A stretch of DNA of 64,000 bases. Source: Methylobacterium haplocladii. Its GTDB lineage: Bacteria; Pseudomonadota; Alphaproteobacteria; Rhizobiales; Beijerinckiaceae. The notes beneath the pieces are model-generated. The model worked only from the letters and a program-made list of their open reading frames with translations, did no database searches and was not told where the DNA came from. Positions 18,544 through 26,752 of this stretch are shown here, one piece after another. The stretch covers positions 1-64,000 of the forward strand of contig NZ_BJZT01000010.1 in assembly GCF_007992175.1 (NCBI RefSeq), read 5' to 3'. Within the stretch, counting starts at the first letter, position 1. Each line of letters starts with the position of its first letter. A program made the translations under genes and the position numbers.

Positions 18544-19149
18544 ATGCTCTCCCAACTTCGCCCCGCCCTCGTGCTTTTCCTCGCGCTGACGCTGACCACC
18601 GGGCTCGCTTATCCCCTCGCGATCACCGGGATCGCCGGGGTGCTCCTTCCTGAAAAAGCTGCCGGCAGTCTGATCCAGCGTGACGGCACGACGATCGGCT
18701 CCGGTCTGATCGGCCAAAGCTTTACCAGCGCGCGCTACTTCCACGGCCGCCCCTCGGCGACGGTGGCGCCCGATCCGGCGGATGCGGCGAAGACCGTTCC
18801 GGCGCCCTACAACGCCGCGAATTCCGGCGGCGCCAATCTCGGGCCGACCAGCGCCGCTCTGAGTGAACGCCTCAGGACCGACGTCGCGGCGCTGGAGGCC
18901 GAGAACCCCGGGCAGCCGGTGCCGACCGATCTCGTCACCACCAGCGGCTCGGGCCTCGATCCCGACATCTCGCCGGAGGCGGCCCGCTTCCAGATCCCGC
19001 GGGTGGCGAAGGCGCGCGGCCTGTCGGACGAAAAGCTCGCAGACCTCGTCGCCGGTCGGATCCAGGGCCGCTGGCTCGGGCTTCTGGGCGAACCGCGGGT
19101 CAACGTGCTGGCGCTCAATCTGGCGCTGGACGACCTCGTCCGGAAATAA
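18544..19149 (+). CDS. kdpC: K+-transporting ATPase subunit C
   Basis: The 201-residue product has one N-terminal membrane helix (LVLFLALTLTTGLAYPLAIT) and a periplasmic domain with the family pattern IGSGLIGQSFTSARYFHGRP, ANLGPTS, and the end RVNVLALNLALD. KdpC is the periplasmic-facing subunit of the KdpFABC pump. It starts 17 bp after kdpB. Confidence 0.96.
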   Translation: MLSQLRPALVLFLALTLTTGLAYPLAITGIAGVLLPEKAAGSLIQRDGTTIGSGLIGQSFTSARYFHGRPSATVAPDPADAAKTVPAPYNAANSGGANLGPTSAALSERLRTDVAALEAENPGQPVPTDLVTTSGSGLDPDISPEAARFQIPRVAKARGLSDEKLADLVAGRIQGRWLGLLGEPRVNVLALNLALDDLVRK

Positions 19150-19209
19150 GCTGCCGATTCCGACGACAGTCGGCGCGCGCGACTGCGCGCCGCCGCGCGT
19201 GCGGCGGAC

Positions 19210-19235
19210 GCCTTCGACCGGTCACGGTCGAAGGC
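19210..19235. repeat. 11-bp perfect hairpin between kdpC and kdpD
   Basis: GCCTTCGACCG, loop GTCA, CGGTCGAAGGC lies in the 106-bp gap between kdpC and kdpD. There is no T-run, so it may be a weak or rho-assisted terminator, or an RNA-processing/stability hairpin that separates pump from sensor expression. Confidence 0.55.
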
Positions 19236-19255
19236 AACTGATATAAGATGACCCC

Positions 19256-21976
19256 ATGCCGGACGAGCGGAGAGACCCCAGCCGCCCCTCGCCCGACGCG
19301 CTGCTCGATGCGGCGCGCCGAGAGGAGAGCCCGCGCGGCCGGCTGAAGATTTTCCTCGGCGCGGCGCCGGGCGTCGGCAAGACCTACGAGATGCTCACCG
19401 TCGGCCGTGCCCGGGCCAAGGCCGGCACAGACGTGGTGGTGGGGATCGTCGAGACGCACGGCCGGGCCGAGACCGAGGCCCTGGTCGAGGGCTTGGACGT
19501 GCTGCCGCGGCGGCGGATCGCCTATCACGGCACAGAGCTCGAGGAGATGGACCTCGACGCGCTGCTCGCCCGCCGCCCGGCCCTGGCGCTCGTCGACGAG
19601 CTCGCCCACACCAACGCGCCCGGCAGCCGCCACCCCAAGCGCTTTCAGGATGTCGAAGAGCTCCTGGATGCCGGCATCGACGTCCACACCACGCTGAACA
19701 TCCAGCACGTCGACAGCCTCAACGACGTGGTGGCGCAGATCACCCGCATCCGCGTGCGCGAAACCGTGCCCGACGGCATCCTCGACCGGGCCGACGACAT
19801 CGAGGTGGTGGACCTCAACCCCGACGACCTGATCCAGCGGCTCAGGGACGGCAAGGTCTACGTACCGCAGAACGCCGAGCGGGCGCTGCTGCACTACTTC
19901 TCGCGGGGCAATCTCACGGCTCTGCGCGAGCTGGCGCTACGCCGCACCGCCGACCGGGTCGACGATGAACTCCTGAGCCACATGCGGGCCAACGCAATCT
20001 CCGGCCCCTGGGGGGCGGGGGAGCGCGTGCTGGTCTGCGTCAGCGAGGATCCGCGCGCGCCGGGCCTCGTGCGCTACGCCAAGCGCCTCGCCGACCGGCT
20101 GCACGCGCCCTGGACCGCGCTCACCGTCGAGGGCCCGCGCAGCGCATCGTTGAGCGAGGCGGCGCGCGACCGCATCGCCGAGGCCCTGCGGCTGGCCGAC
20201 CGGCTCGGCGGCGAGCCGGTGACGCTGCCCGGTGGCCGGCGCATCGCCGAGGACATCCTGGCCCATGCCCGCGCCTCCAACACGATCCACATCGTGGTCG
20301 GCAAGTCGGAGCGCTCGCGGCTGTTCGAACTCATCAACGGCTCGATCGTCCACGAACTCGTGCGCGGCAGCGGCAGCATCAGCGTCCACGTCATCAGCGG
20401 GGAGGCGGGGCAGGCCGATCCGGCGCCGCGCCGCGGCGTCGCCACCGCGCCGGCCGGCGCCGCCTGGGCGCCGCTGCCCTATGCCCTCGCACTGCTCGCC
20501 TCGAGCGCGGCCCTCGGGGTCGCGCTGCTCCTGCAGCCGCTGCTCGGCATCGAGAACGCCGATCTCATCCTGCTCACCGCGGTCGTGGCGGTGGCCGTGC
20601 GGCTCGGGCTCGGGCCGTCGCTCGCGTCGGTGGTCTCGGCCTCGCTCGCCTACAACTTCTTCTTCCTGCCGCCGCTCTACACCTTCACCATCGCCGACCC
20701 GACCAACATCGCCGCCTTCCTGCTGTTCACGCTCGTCGCCGTGCTGGTCTCGAACCTCGCCGCACGCGCCCGCCGGCAGGCGGTGGTCTCGCAGGCGCGG
20801 GCGCTGGCGACCGAGCGGCTCTACGGCTTCAGCCGCAAGCTCTCCGGCTGCGGCACTCTCGACGACGTGCTCTGGGCCACCGCCGCCCAGGTCGCCGCGA
20901 TGCTGCGCGTGCGCGTCGTGCTGGTGCTGCCGGAGGACGGAACCGTGGCGGTGCGCGCCGGCTACCCACCCGAGGACCGTCTCGACGAAGCCGACCTCGC
21001 CGCCGCGCGTTGGGCCTTCGACAACGATCGGCCCGCGGGCCGCGGCGCCGACACCCTGCCCGGCGCCCGGCGGCTCTTCCTGCCGATGCGCACCGGGCGC
21101 GGCACGCTCGGCGTGATCGGCCTCGATTCGGACGCCCCGGGTTCGTTGCTGACGCCGGAGGGCCGCCGGCTGCTCGATGCGTTGACCGACATGGGGGCGC
21201 TCGCCATCGAGCGGGTTCGGCTCGTCGAAGACCTCGACCGGGCCGAGCGCGCGGCCGAGACCGACCGGTTGCGCCAGGCGCTGCTGACCTCGATCTCGCA
21301 CGACCTGCGCACGCCGCTCGCCTCCGTGCTCGGCGCGGCCACGACCCTGCGCGACCTCGACGAGGCCCTGCCGCGCGATTCGAAGGCCGATCTGCTGGCG
21401 ACCATCGTCACGGAATCGGAGCGGCTCAACCGCTTCATCGCCAACTTGCTCGACATGACGCGGCTGGAGGCCGGCGCCGTGGCCCCGAACCTCTCGCGCC
21501 AGGACGTCGCCGAGACCATCGCCACGGCCCTCCGGCGCACGGACAAGATCCTGTGCGGTCACCGCATCGCCGTCGACCTCGCGCCCGAACTGCCGCCGGT
21601 CGCCCTCGACCCGGTGCTGTTCGAGCAGGTGCTGGTGAACCTCCTCGACAACGCCGCGAAATACGCCCCCGAAGGCTCGACCGTGACGGTGCGCGCCCGC
21701 CGCGACGGCGCGGTGCTCCGCATCGACCTCCTCGACGAGGGCGACGGCCTGCCCGAGGAAGATTCCGAAAGGATCTTCGAAAAGTTCTACCGGGCGCGGA
21801 AGGGCGACCGGGTCCGCGCCGGCACCGGCCTCGGCCTCGCCATCGCCCGCGGATTCGTCGAAGCCATGGCCGGCCGCCTCACTGCCGCCAATCGCCGCGA
21901 CCGCAGCGGCGCGGTGTTTTCCTTGACACTGCCGGTCCCGGCGGCCGGGCGGACTGCCTCGGACATCGCAGCATGA
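19256..21976 (+). CDS. kdpD: osmosensitive K+ channel histidine kinase KdpD
   Basis: The 906-residue product has the KdpD N-terminal domain with Walker A GAAPGVGKT (35-43) and a USP-like domain (about 245-380). Four membrane helices follow (about 400-510), with a GAF-like region and a kinase core carrying His682 in SISHDLRTPL and N/G boxes LVNLLDNAAKYAP and GTGLGLAIARGF. KdpD senses K+ limitation and intracellular signals and phosphorylates KdpE. Its stop overlaps the kdpE start in ATGA. Confidence 0.97.
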   Translation: MPDERRDPSRPSPDALLDAARREESPRGRLKIFLGAAPGVGKTYEMLTVGRARAKAGTDVVVGIVETHGRAETEALVEGLDVLPRRRIAYHGTELEEMDLDALLARRPALALVDELAHTNAPGSRHPKRFQDVEELLDAGIDVHTTLNIQHVDSLNDVVAQITRIRVRETVPDGILDRADDIEVVDLNPDDLIQRLRDGKVYVPQNAERALLHYFSRGNLTALRELALRRTADRVDDELLSHMRANAISGPWGAGERVLVCVSEDPRAPGLVRYAKRLADRLHAPWTALTVEGPRSASLSEAARDRIAEALRLADRLGGEPVTLPGGRRIAEDILAHARASNTIHIVVGKSERSRLFELINGSIVHELVRGSGSISVHVISGEAGQADPAPRRGVATAPAGAAWAPLPYALALLASSAALGVALLLQPLLGIENADLILLTAVVAVAVRLGLGPSLASVVSASLAYNFFFLPPLYTFTIADPTNIAAFLLFTLVAVLVSNLAARARRQAVVSQARALATERLYGFSRKLSGCGTLDDVLWATAAQVAAMLRVRVVLVLPEDGTVAVRAGYPPEDRLDEADLAAARWAFDNDRPAGRGADTLPGARRLFLPMRTGRGTLGVIGLDSDAPGSLLTPEGRRLLDALTDMGALAIERVRLVEDLDRAERAAETDRLRQALLTSISHDLRTPLASVLGAATTLRDLDEALPRDSKADLLATIVTESERLNRFIANLLDMTRLEAGAVAPNLSRQDVAETIATALRRTDKILCGHRIAVDLAPELPPVALDPVLFEQVLVNLLDNAAKYAPEGSTVTVRARRDGAVLRIDLLDEGDGLPEEDSERIFEKFYRARKGDRVRAGTGLGLAIARGFVEAMAGRLTAANRRDRSGAVFSLTLPVPAAGRTASDIAA

Positions 21977-22683
21977 CAGCCACCGCCACGATCCTCGTCA
22001 TCGACGACGAGCCTCCGATCCGAAAACTCCTGCGCATGGGGCTGGCGACGCAGGGCTACGCCATGCTCGAGGCCGGGACGGCCAAGGCCGCGCTCGACGC
22101 GCTGGCGGCCGAGACGGTCGATCTCGTCATCCTCGATCTCGGCCTGCCCGACATGCGCGGCCACGATCTTCTCCGTGCCATCCGCGAGCGAAAGCCCGAC
22201 CTGCCGGTGGTGGTGCTGTCGAGCCGCGACGACGAGCCGGGCAAGGTCCAGGCGCTCGATCTCGGCGCCGACGACTACGTCACGAAACCCTTCGGCATGG
22301 CCGAGCTGCTGGCGCGCCTGCGGGCTGCGCTCCGTCACCAGCTCGCGACGCAAGGCGAGCGCGCGATCTTCAAGGTCGACGGCCTCACCGTCGATCTCGT
22401 GCGCCGGATCGTGCGGGTGAACGATGCGGAGGTGAAGCTGACGCCGCGCGAATACGACTTCCTGCGCATCCTGGTGCAGCATGCCGGCAAGGTGCTGACC
22501 CATTCCCAACTGCTCAGCCGGGTCTCGACCTCGTCAGATCCGCAATACCTGCGGGTCTACATGCGCCAACTCCGCCAGAAGCTGGAGGCCGACCCGGAAC
22601 GGCCGCGCATCCTGCTCACCGAAACGGGGGTCGGCTACCGGCTGAAGGCGCCGGACGATCCGCCGGCGACGTCTTCCGCTTGA
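21973..22683 (+). CDS. kdpE: K+ operon response regulator KdpE
   Basis: This 236-residue OmpR-type regulator has an N-terminal receiver with acidic pocket D11-D12, phosphoacceptor D55 in LVILDLGLPD and Lys in YVTKPFG. A winged-helix DNA-binding domain ends with TETGVGYRLKAP. It activates kdpFABC when phosphorylated by KdpD. It starts inside the kdpD stop (4-bp overlap). Confidence 0.97.
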   Translation: MTATATILVIDDEPPIRKLLRMGLATQGYAMLEAGTAKAALDALAAETVDLVILDLGLPDMRGHDLLRAIRERKPDLPVVVLSSRDDEPGKVQALDLGADDYVTKPFGMAELLARLRAALRHQLATQGERAIFKVDGLTVDLVRRIVRVNDAEVKLTPREYDFLRILVQHAGKVLTHSQLLSRVSTSSDPQYLRVYMRQLRQKLEADPERPRILLTETGVGYRLKAPDDPPATSSA

Positions 22684-22760
22684 GTGCCCGGCGTTCGGCG
22701 CAGGCCCCACGGTCCATCGGCCGCATGGGTGATTTCGTCCGCGCATGCGATAGCGTTCGG

Positions 22761-22979
22761 ATGATCACGCAATCACCTCCGCATCTGCGCGTCGAGGTTG
22801 TGCAGGCCAGCCGAGGCGACCGGCTTTGGGCCTGGACGATCTATCGGGGCATCGGCGAATCGCCCATCGATGGGTCGCACGCAATCTTTCCGTCGCGCGC
22901 CGTGGCGAAACGCGTCGGCACCTGCATCAAGGATGCGCTGCCTGCGGAGCTTCCGGCTGCGTTCACGGGTCCGCAGTAG
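22761..22979 (+). CDS. small hypothetical protein
   Basis: From ATG 22761 the product is 72 residues (MITQSPPHLRVEVVQASRGD...). It has a mixed beta-alpha pattern: a VEVVQASRGDRLWAWTIYRG strand pair and a C-terminal helix AVAKRVGTCIKDAL. Proteins of this size and pattern (W-x-W-x-I-x-x-G) recur in Methylobacterium as uncharacterised ORFs. The frame is open further upstream, but that part overlaps the kdpE stop and looks non-coding. Confidence 0.55.
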   Translation: MITQSPPHLRVEVVQASRGDRLWAWTIYRGIGESPIDGSHAIFPSRAVAKRVGTCIKDALPAELPAAFTGPQ

Positions 22980-23242
22980 CAGCCGTCTCCGCCCGGCGAT
23001 TTCGTGGGGCCGGACCTATCGGCCAACCGCAGATCCTCGGGAGCTCGCTGCGCTTCTTCGATCGATCTTTCGGCATCCGCGTCGTCGAGAATGGGCGGCC
23101 GTGGGATGCGATATCCGCGTACGAACATTGTGGACATTCGCGGCGTACCCAAAAATCGTCCCGACTATTTGAAACTTTACAATTCTCGCGACCGTACTCA
23201 TCCGAATGGGGGAATGCTCACTGAACAGTTCAGGAGCATCCA

Positions 23243-23590
23243 ATGCGAAATTCGGTCGGCGTCGTGCTCATCCTTGTCGGGGCGGCCGGGCCCTGCCTCG
23301 CGCAGGACGGCAAACCGCCATCCTCCGTTACGCAGGAGCAACGCGAGGCGGTGAGCGACGAAAGAGCCGCCGAGATCAGGGCTGCCGCGCGCGAAGGCCG
23401 CAAACGGCAGGACGCCATCAATACCGGCTATCGCGCCCTGATGACGCGCTGGTCCCTGGCTTTCTGCATCGGCTGCGAGGCTCGCCCTTACAGGGGCCGG
23501 ATCCTGCACACCTATCCCCTGCGCGTGCTCGCCGGCATTCCCGCGCTCGATGACGATGCCCGCGAGCGGCGCGGCCGCGTACCCCTGTAG
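23243..23590 (+). CDS. small exported hypothetical protein
   Basis: This 115-residue product has a Sec-type signal peptide (MRNSVGVVLILVGAAGPCLA, then QDG). It is followed by a charged helix rich in Arg/Ala/Glu and a C-terminal region with two Cys (FCIGCEARPY) that could form a disulphide or bind a metal. No family is recognised. GAGCATCC precedes the start, but the ribosome-binding site is weak. Confidence 0.55.
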   Translation: MRNSVGVVLILVGAAGPCLAQDGKPPSSVTQEQREAVSDERAAEIRAAAREGRKRQDAINTGYRALMTRWSLAFCIGCEARPYRGRILHTYPLRVLAGIPALDDDARERRGRVPL

Positions 23591-23668
23591 CCGGAGACTT
23601 GGCGTTCCGGGCTATCCGGAACCGGCCCGGCGCCCGGCGTTTGTCCTCCACAACAGGAGGACATCGCC

Positions 23669-23842
23669 ATGGCCGTCTCATCCCAAGCGATCTACGACGA
23701 AGGCAAGGCGGCCAAGGCCGCGAACAAGCCGGACACCGACAACCCTCATCCAGCCGGCTCGCAAGCGAGCCTCGACTGGCTGGAGGGCTACACCGCCGAC
23801 GAGATCGAGCCGAGTTCGACGGGACCCGACGAGCAGGGCTGA
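23669..23842 (+). CDS. 57-residue RMF/CrpP-like small protein
   Basis: ATG 23669 follows a strong AGGAGG at 23655-23660. The sequence AIYDEGKAAKAANKPDTDNP, then a short gap and LDWLEGY, follows the pattern of ribosome-modulation-factor-like/CrpP small proteins (A-x-x-x-G-x-x-A, D-N-P-x, W-x-x-G). The ribosomal role is known only for true RMF; here it is a loose resemblance. Transcription is towards the convergent gene at 23849. Confidence 0.6.
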   Translation: MAVSSQAIYDEGKAAKAANKPDTDNPHPAGSQASLDWLEGYTADEIEPSSTGPDEQG

Positions 23843-23848
23843 CGCCCG

Positions 23849-25003
23849 TCAGCGCCCGAGCCAGTCCAGGATGCCCCGCCGGATCGTCACCGACGGCGGC
23901 GGCGCCGGCGGCGGAACCGGGCCTTCGCCGAGGCGCCAATCCGTCGACCAGAAGCGCTGGCCCGGGTCGCCCGTCACGCCGAGACCGACCACGAGCCGGG
24001 AACACCCGGACGGGATCCGGGCCGAGATCCAGATCCGCTGCCACGCGTCGCAAAGGCCGAGATCGGCGTCCCGATGGGCCAGCCGCTGGTAGACGTCCGA
24101 GGCTTTGACGAGCCCGAAAACCTGATCGGCCTGAAATCCGCTCGGGATCCAGATCCAGGCCGAGAAGACGGTGATCGCCTCCGGCACGATGGTTTTGGGA
24201 TCGATGTCGATCGAGAACGGGGTGAAGCGATCGGGCGAGCGCCGCGTGACGTGGCGATCCGTCTTGTCCGGCAAGCGGATCGGGGCCGAGATCGATGTTC
24301 GCGCCGGAGCCGGCCGGCCGCCTGTGGCGAGGCCATACGCATTCCGGCAGAGCTCGACCCAGGGTTCCAGATCGATCCGCATGCCGCCTTCGTAGGGCGA
24401 GAACCGACGTACATAGCCCTGCAGAATGCCGGGCGATCGCCACGCGACGCTGCCGACGCGGGCTGGATCCGCCGTCTCCTCGACGCGGAGAACGACGGAA
24501 GGGCCGTGCCGCCGGATCGCGGTGGCGAGACTCATGAAGGCGTCGAAGGACTCGTCCGGAAGGCCCTTCCGCACGAAGATCCGTGTACCCTCGGCCAAGT
24601 CTTCGAGCAGGCGTCTCTTGAGGTACCCGATCCGTTTGTATTCGCTCCGGGTCAGGTCGTCCTGCGTGATCGCGCCGACGCGATGGTTGGTGTTGTAGGT
24701 GAACGCGTACCGAAGGCTCCTGCACCAGAGCCAGTCGCCATGTCCGGCAAAGATATCCAGGTCCCCCGGCGATCCCAGCCATCGAAAATCACTGTCCAAC
24801 GCTTCGACGAGATTGGGAATGCTGCCGCTGCTGAACCGAAACAGACCGAGCGGCTCGGCGCCGCAGAAGCGCTGCACGAGGCCGAACTCGCAATTGTCGC
24901 CGATGCCCTGGAACTGCAGCATCATCTGCTTGATCGCGGCGGCGGTGTCCGTATCGGGCCGGTCTTCCGTCTTCGATACGTCCTCGATCCCCGCCGACAG
25001 CAT
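23849..25003 (-). CDS. uncharacterised protein with NCEFGLVQR motif
   Basis: The 384-residue product has an N-terminal half beginning with the block FQGIGDNCEFGLVQRFCGAE, followed by LGLFRFSSG and LDIFAGHGDWLWCRSLRYAF. I have seen this arrangement in proteobacterial proteins of unknown function that often sit beside glycan genes. The conserved Cys within NCEFG could be catalytic, as in papain-like DUF1796-type proteins, but this is unproven. The C-terminal half is beta-rich and may be a carbohydrate-binding module. No signal peptide is seen. Confidence 0.6.
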   Translation of the reverse strand: MLSAGIEDVSKTEDRPDTDTAAAIKQMMLQFQGIGDNCEFGLVQRFCGAEPLGLFRFSSGSIPNLVEALDSDFRWLGSPGDLDIFAGHGDWLWCRSLRYAFTYNTNHRVGAITQDDLTRSEYKRIGYLKRRLLEDLAEGTRIFVRKGLPDESFDAFMSLATAIRRHGPSVVLRVEETADPARVGSVAWRSPGILQGYVRRFSPYEGGMRIDLEPWVELCRNAYGLATGGRPAPARTSISAPIRLPDKTDRHVTRRSPDRFTPFSIDIDPKTIVPEAITVFSAWIWIPSGFQADQVFGLVKASDVYQRLAHRDADLGLCDAWQRIWISARIPSGCSRLVVGLGVTGDPGQRFWSTDWRLGEGPVPPPAPPPSVTIRRGILDWLGR

Positions 25004-25363
25004 TGATGAAACCCGGATGACCTGACGCGACCCGACCGATGGCCTTTCTCGGCGATGCCGGTCGTGCCGCCGACGATCCTATCCTCGGCGCTTGCCGGCT
25101 CGCAACGGAACTCGGGTCTGCGTCCGGCGCCGGACGAAGGAAGCCACGTCGCGCGGCGTTCTGCGGCGGCACCCCCTGAGCCGAAGCCGGCGCCGGGCTC
25201 CCCCTGCAAGCGGTCGAACGCGCCACCCGGCTGCCGGCGAAGGCGGTCGGGACCGAACCGCACAGGCCCTTCCTGCCCAGCGCCGATCGCGGCGGGCGTC
25301 GGACGCTCTCGCCAAACATCCTCGCTGCTGTCAGTCTCTCGGCGGATCCCGAGAGGAACGCCC
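25004..25363. other. divergent intergenic region, no gene seen
   Basis: The region lies between a minus-strand gene (start 25003) and a plus-strand gene (start 25364). GC-rich DNA keeps several frames open on both strands, but none has a start with a ribosome-binding site or a recognisable product. It presumably carries both promoters; no clear motif was found. Confidence 0.5.
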
Positions 25364-26077
25364 GTGACCGCAGGCCCCTTCGACCACATCCTGAATTGGC
25401 GGCTGCTCGCCGGCTCGCATGCCTTCCCGGGGCCGGATGGGGGCACCTGCATCAACGAGGCGGCGATCGTCGCGGCCGGGCTCCCCTACAAGGCGATCAC
25501 GGCCACCGAGGACTGTCCGCCCTGCTTTTCGCGCCCTCTGGCGGCCTATGCGCTCGGCTTGAACGACGCGATGCCGGAGGGCGAGCGGCCGAGGCTGATG
25601 GCCTTCGTGCTGCGTCTCTCCGGCACGGCCGACGCGCCCGGGATCGAGGCATCGCGAACGACCTTCCTCGCCGTCGAGAGCGTGCGCCGCATCCTGCCGC
25701 CGTTGCTCGATCGGGCCGGACTGCCTGCGCTCGCCGTCCGCTGCGAGGCTTCATCGGGAACGGCCGAGGCCCTGGCGGCGGCGCGCACGGCCGAGAGCCA
25801 GGGTGCCGTCCTGGCCCAGGCCGCCTCCAGCCGGCGGGCCTGGGTGCAGGGCGCGCGGCTCGCCGCCGTCGCGCGGACGGCCACAGCCGCCGTGAAAGCG
25901 TTCGGAGACGCACGCTGCGCGGCGGAAGTCGCGGAAGGCGCCGCGCCCTTCGTCGATGGCATCTGGCCGACGGCCGTGGGTCTTCTCGACGAGGCTCTTG
26001 CGATCGGCCGTCAGGCGCCCGAGATCGACCTTCTCCGCGCCAGGGACCGTCTCGACGCCGCTCGCGCCGCCGCGTGA
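25364..26077 (+). CDS. conserved hypothetical protein
   Basis: From GTG 25364, preceded by GAGAGGAACG, the 237-residue product begins MTAGPFDHILNWRLLAGSHA. It continues with FPGPDGGTCINEAAIVAAG and a TEDCPPCFSRPLAAYALGLN segment. This first ~90 residues, with three conserved Cys, is a block I recall from Rhizobiales hypothetical proteins. The C-terminal half is alanine-rich and helical. The frame opens upstream to 25055, but the conserved block begins here. No function is known. Confidence 0.7.
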   Translation: MTAGPFDHILNWRLLAGSHAFPGPDGGTCINEAAIVAAGLPYKAITATEDCPPCFSRPLAAYALGLNDAMPEGERPRLMAFVLRLSGTADAPGIEASRTTFLAVESVRRILPPLLDRAGLPALAVRCEASSGTAEALAAARTAESQGAVLAQAASSRRAWVQGARLAAVARTATAAVKAFGDARCAAEVAEGAAPFVDGIWPTAVGLLDEALAIGRQAPEIDLLRARDRLDAARAAA

Positions 26078-26084
26078 CCCGCTC

Positions 26085-26678
26085 TCAACCGAACGCGCGC
26101 AAACGCGGTTCCACCGTGAGATCGAGATCCATCGCCTCGCAGTTGGCGAGCCAGCGCCCGGTGAGGTGATAGAAGAAGGTCGAGTGCCCGACGACGGCGA
26201 TGGTTTTCTCCGGCCGCGCCCGCAGCCAGTCGCGGAAGCCGGCGACGCGCGCGTCGAACAGGTCGCGCGGCTCGGTCGGAAAGCCCTCGGCCTGAATCGC
26301 GTCCTCGGCGTGCCACCAGATCTCGGGCAGATGGCCGACGTCGAACTCTGGAAACTCCTCGGCCAGCATCGAGGTCGCGCGGCCGACGTCGCAGGAGCTT
26401 TCCTGGCACTCCCGGTGCAGCACCTCGACCAGCATCCGCGGCTTCGACGGGTGCCCGGAAAAGATCCCGGCGGTGGTCTGCAGCGCCCGCGTCAGGGGCG
26501 AGGTCACCACGAGATCGAACGGAATTGCCTGAAGAGCCGTCCTGGCCTCGGCGGCCTGCCGGTGGCCCAGTTCCGACAGCCGCGCATCGATATGGCCGGG
26601 GTCGCGGCCGGTGGCCCGGTGATGCGCGTTGAAGGTGGATTCGCCGTGGCGGATGCAAACGATGCGGGTCGGGCTCAT
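26085..26678 (-). CDS. histidine phosphatase (phosphoglycerate mutase-like)
   Basis: The 197-residue product starts MSPTRIVCIRHGESTFNAHH; the RHG triad places the phospho-accepting His at about residue 11. A second catalytic His lies in AVVGHSTFFYHL, and SPLTRALQTT is the usual conserved loop. The superfamily removes phosphate from varied small molecules or proteins; the substrate cannot be told here. It is 8 bp from the convergent upstream gene. Confidence 0.88.
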   Translation of the reverse strand: MSPTRIVCIRHGESTFNAHHRATGRDPGHIDARLSELGHRQAAEARTALQAIPFDLVVTSPLTRALQTTAGIFSGHPSKPRMLVEVLHRECQESSCDVGRATSMLAEEFPEFDVGHLPEIWWHAEDAIQAEGFPTEPRDLFDARVAGFRDWLRARPEKTIAVVGHSTFFYHLTGRWLANCEAMDLDLTVEPRLRAFG

Positions 26679-26752
26679 GCCCTGCATGTACGGGCGGCGC
26701 GGTCGGCGAGCCAGCCGCGCCGGTGCAGCCCAGTGTCGCGCACCACCAAAAA

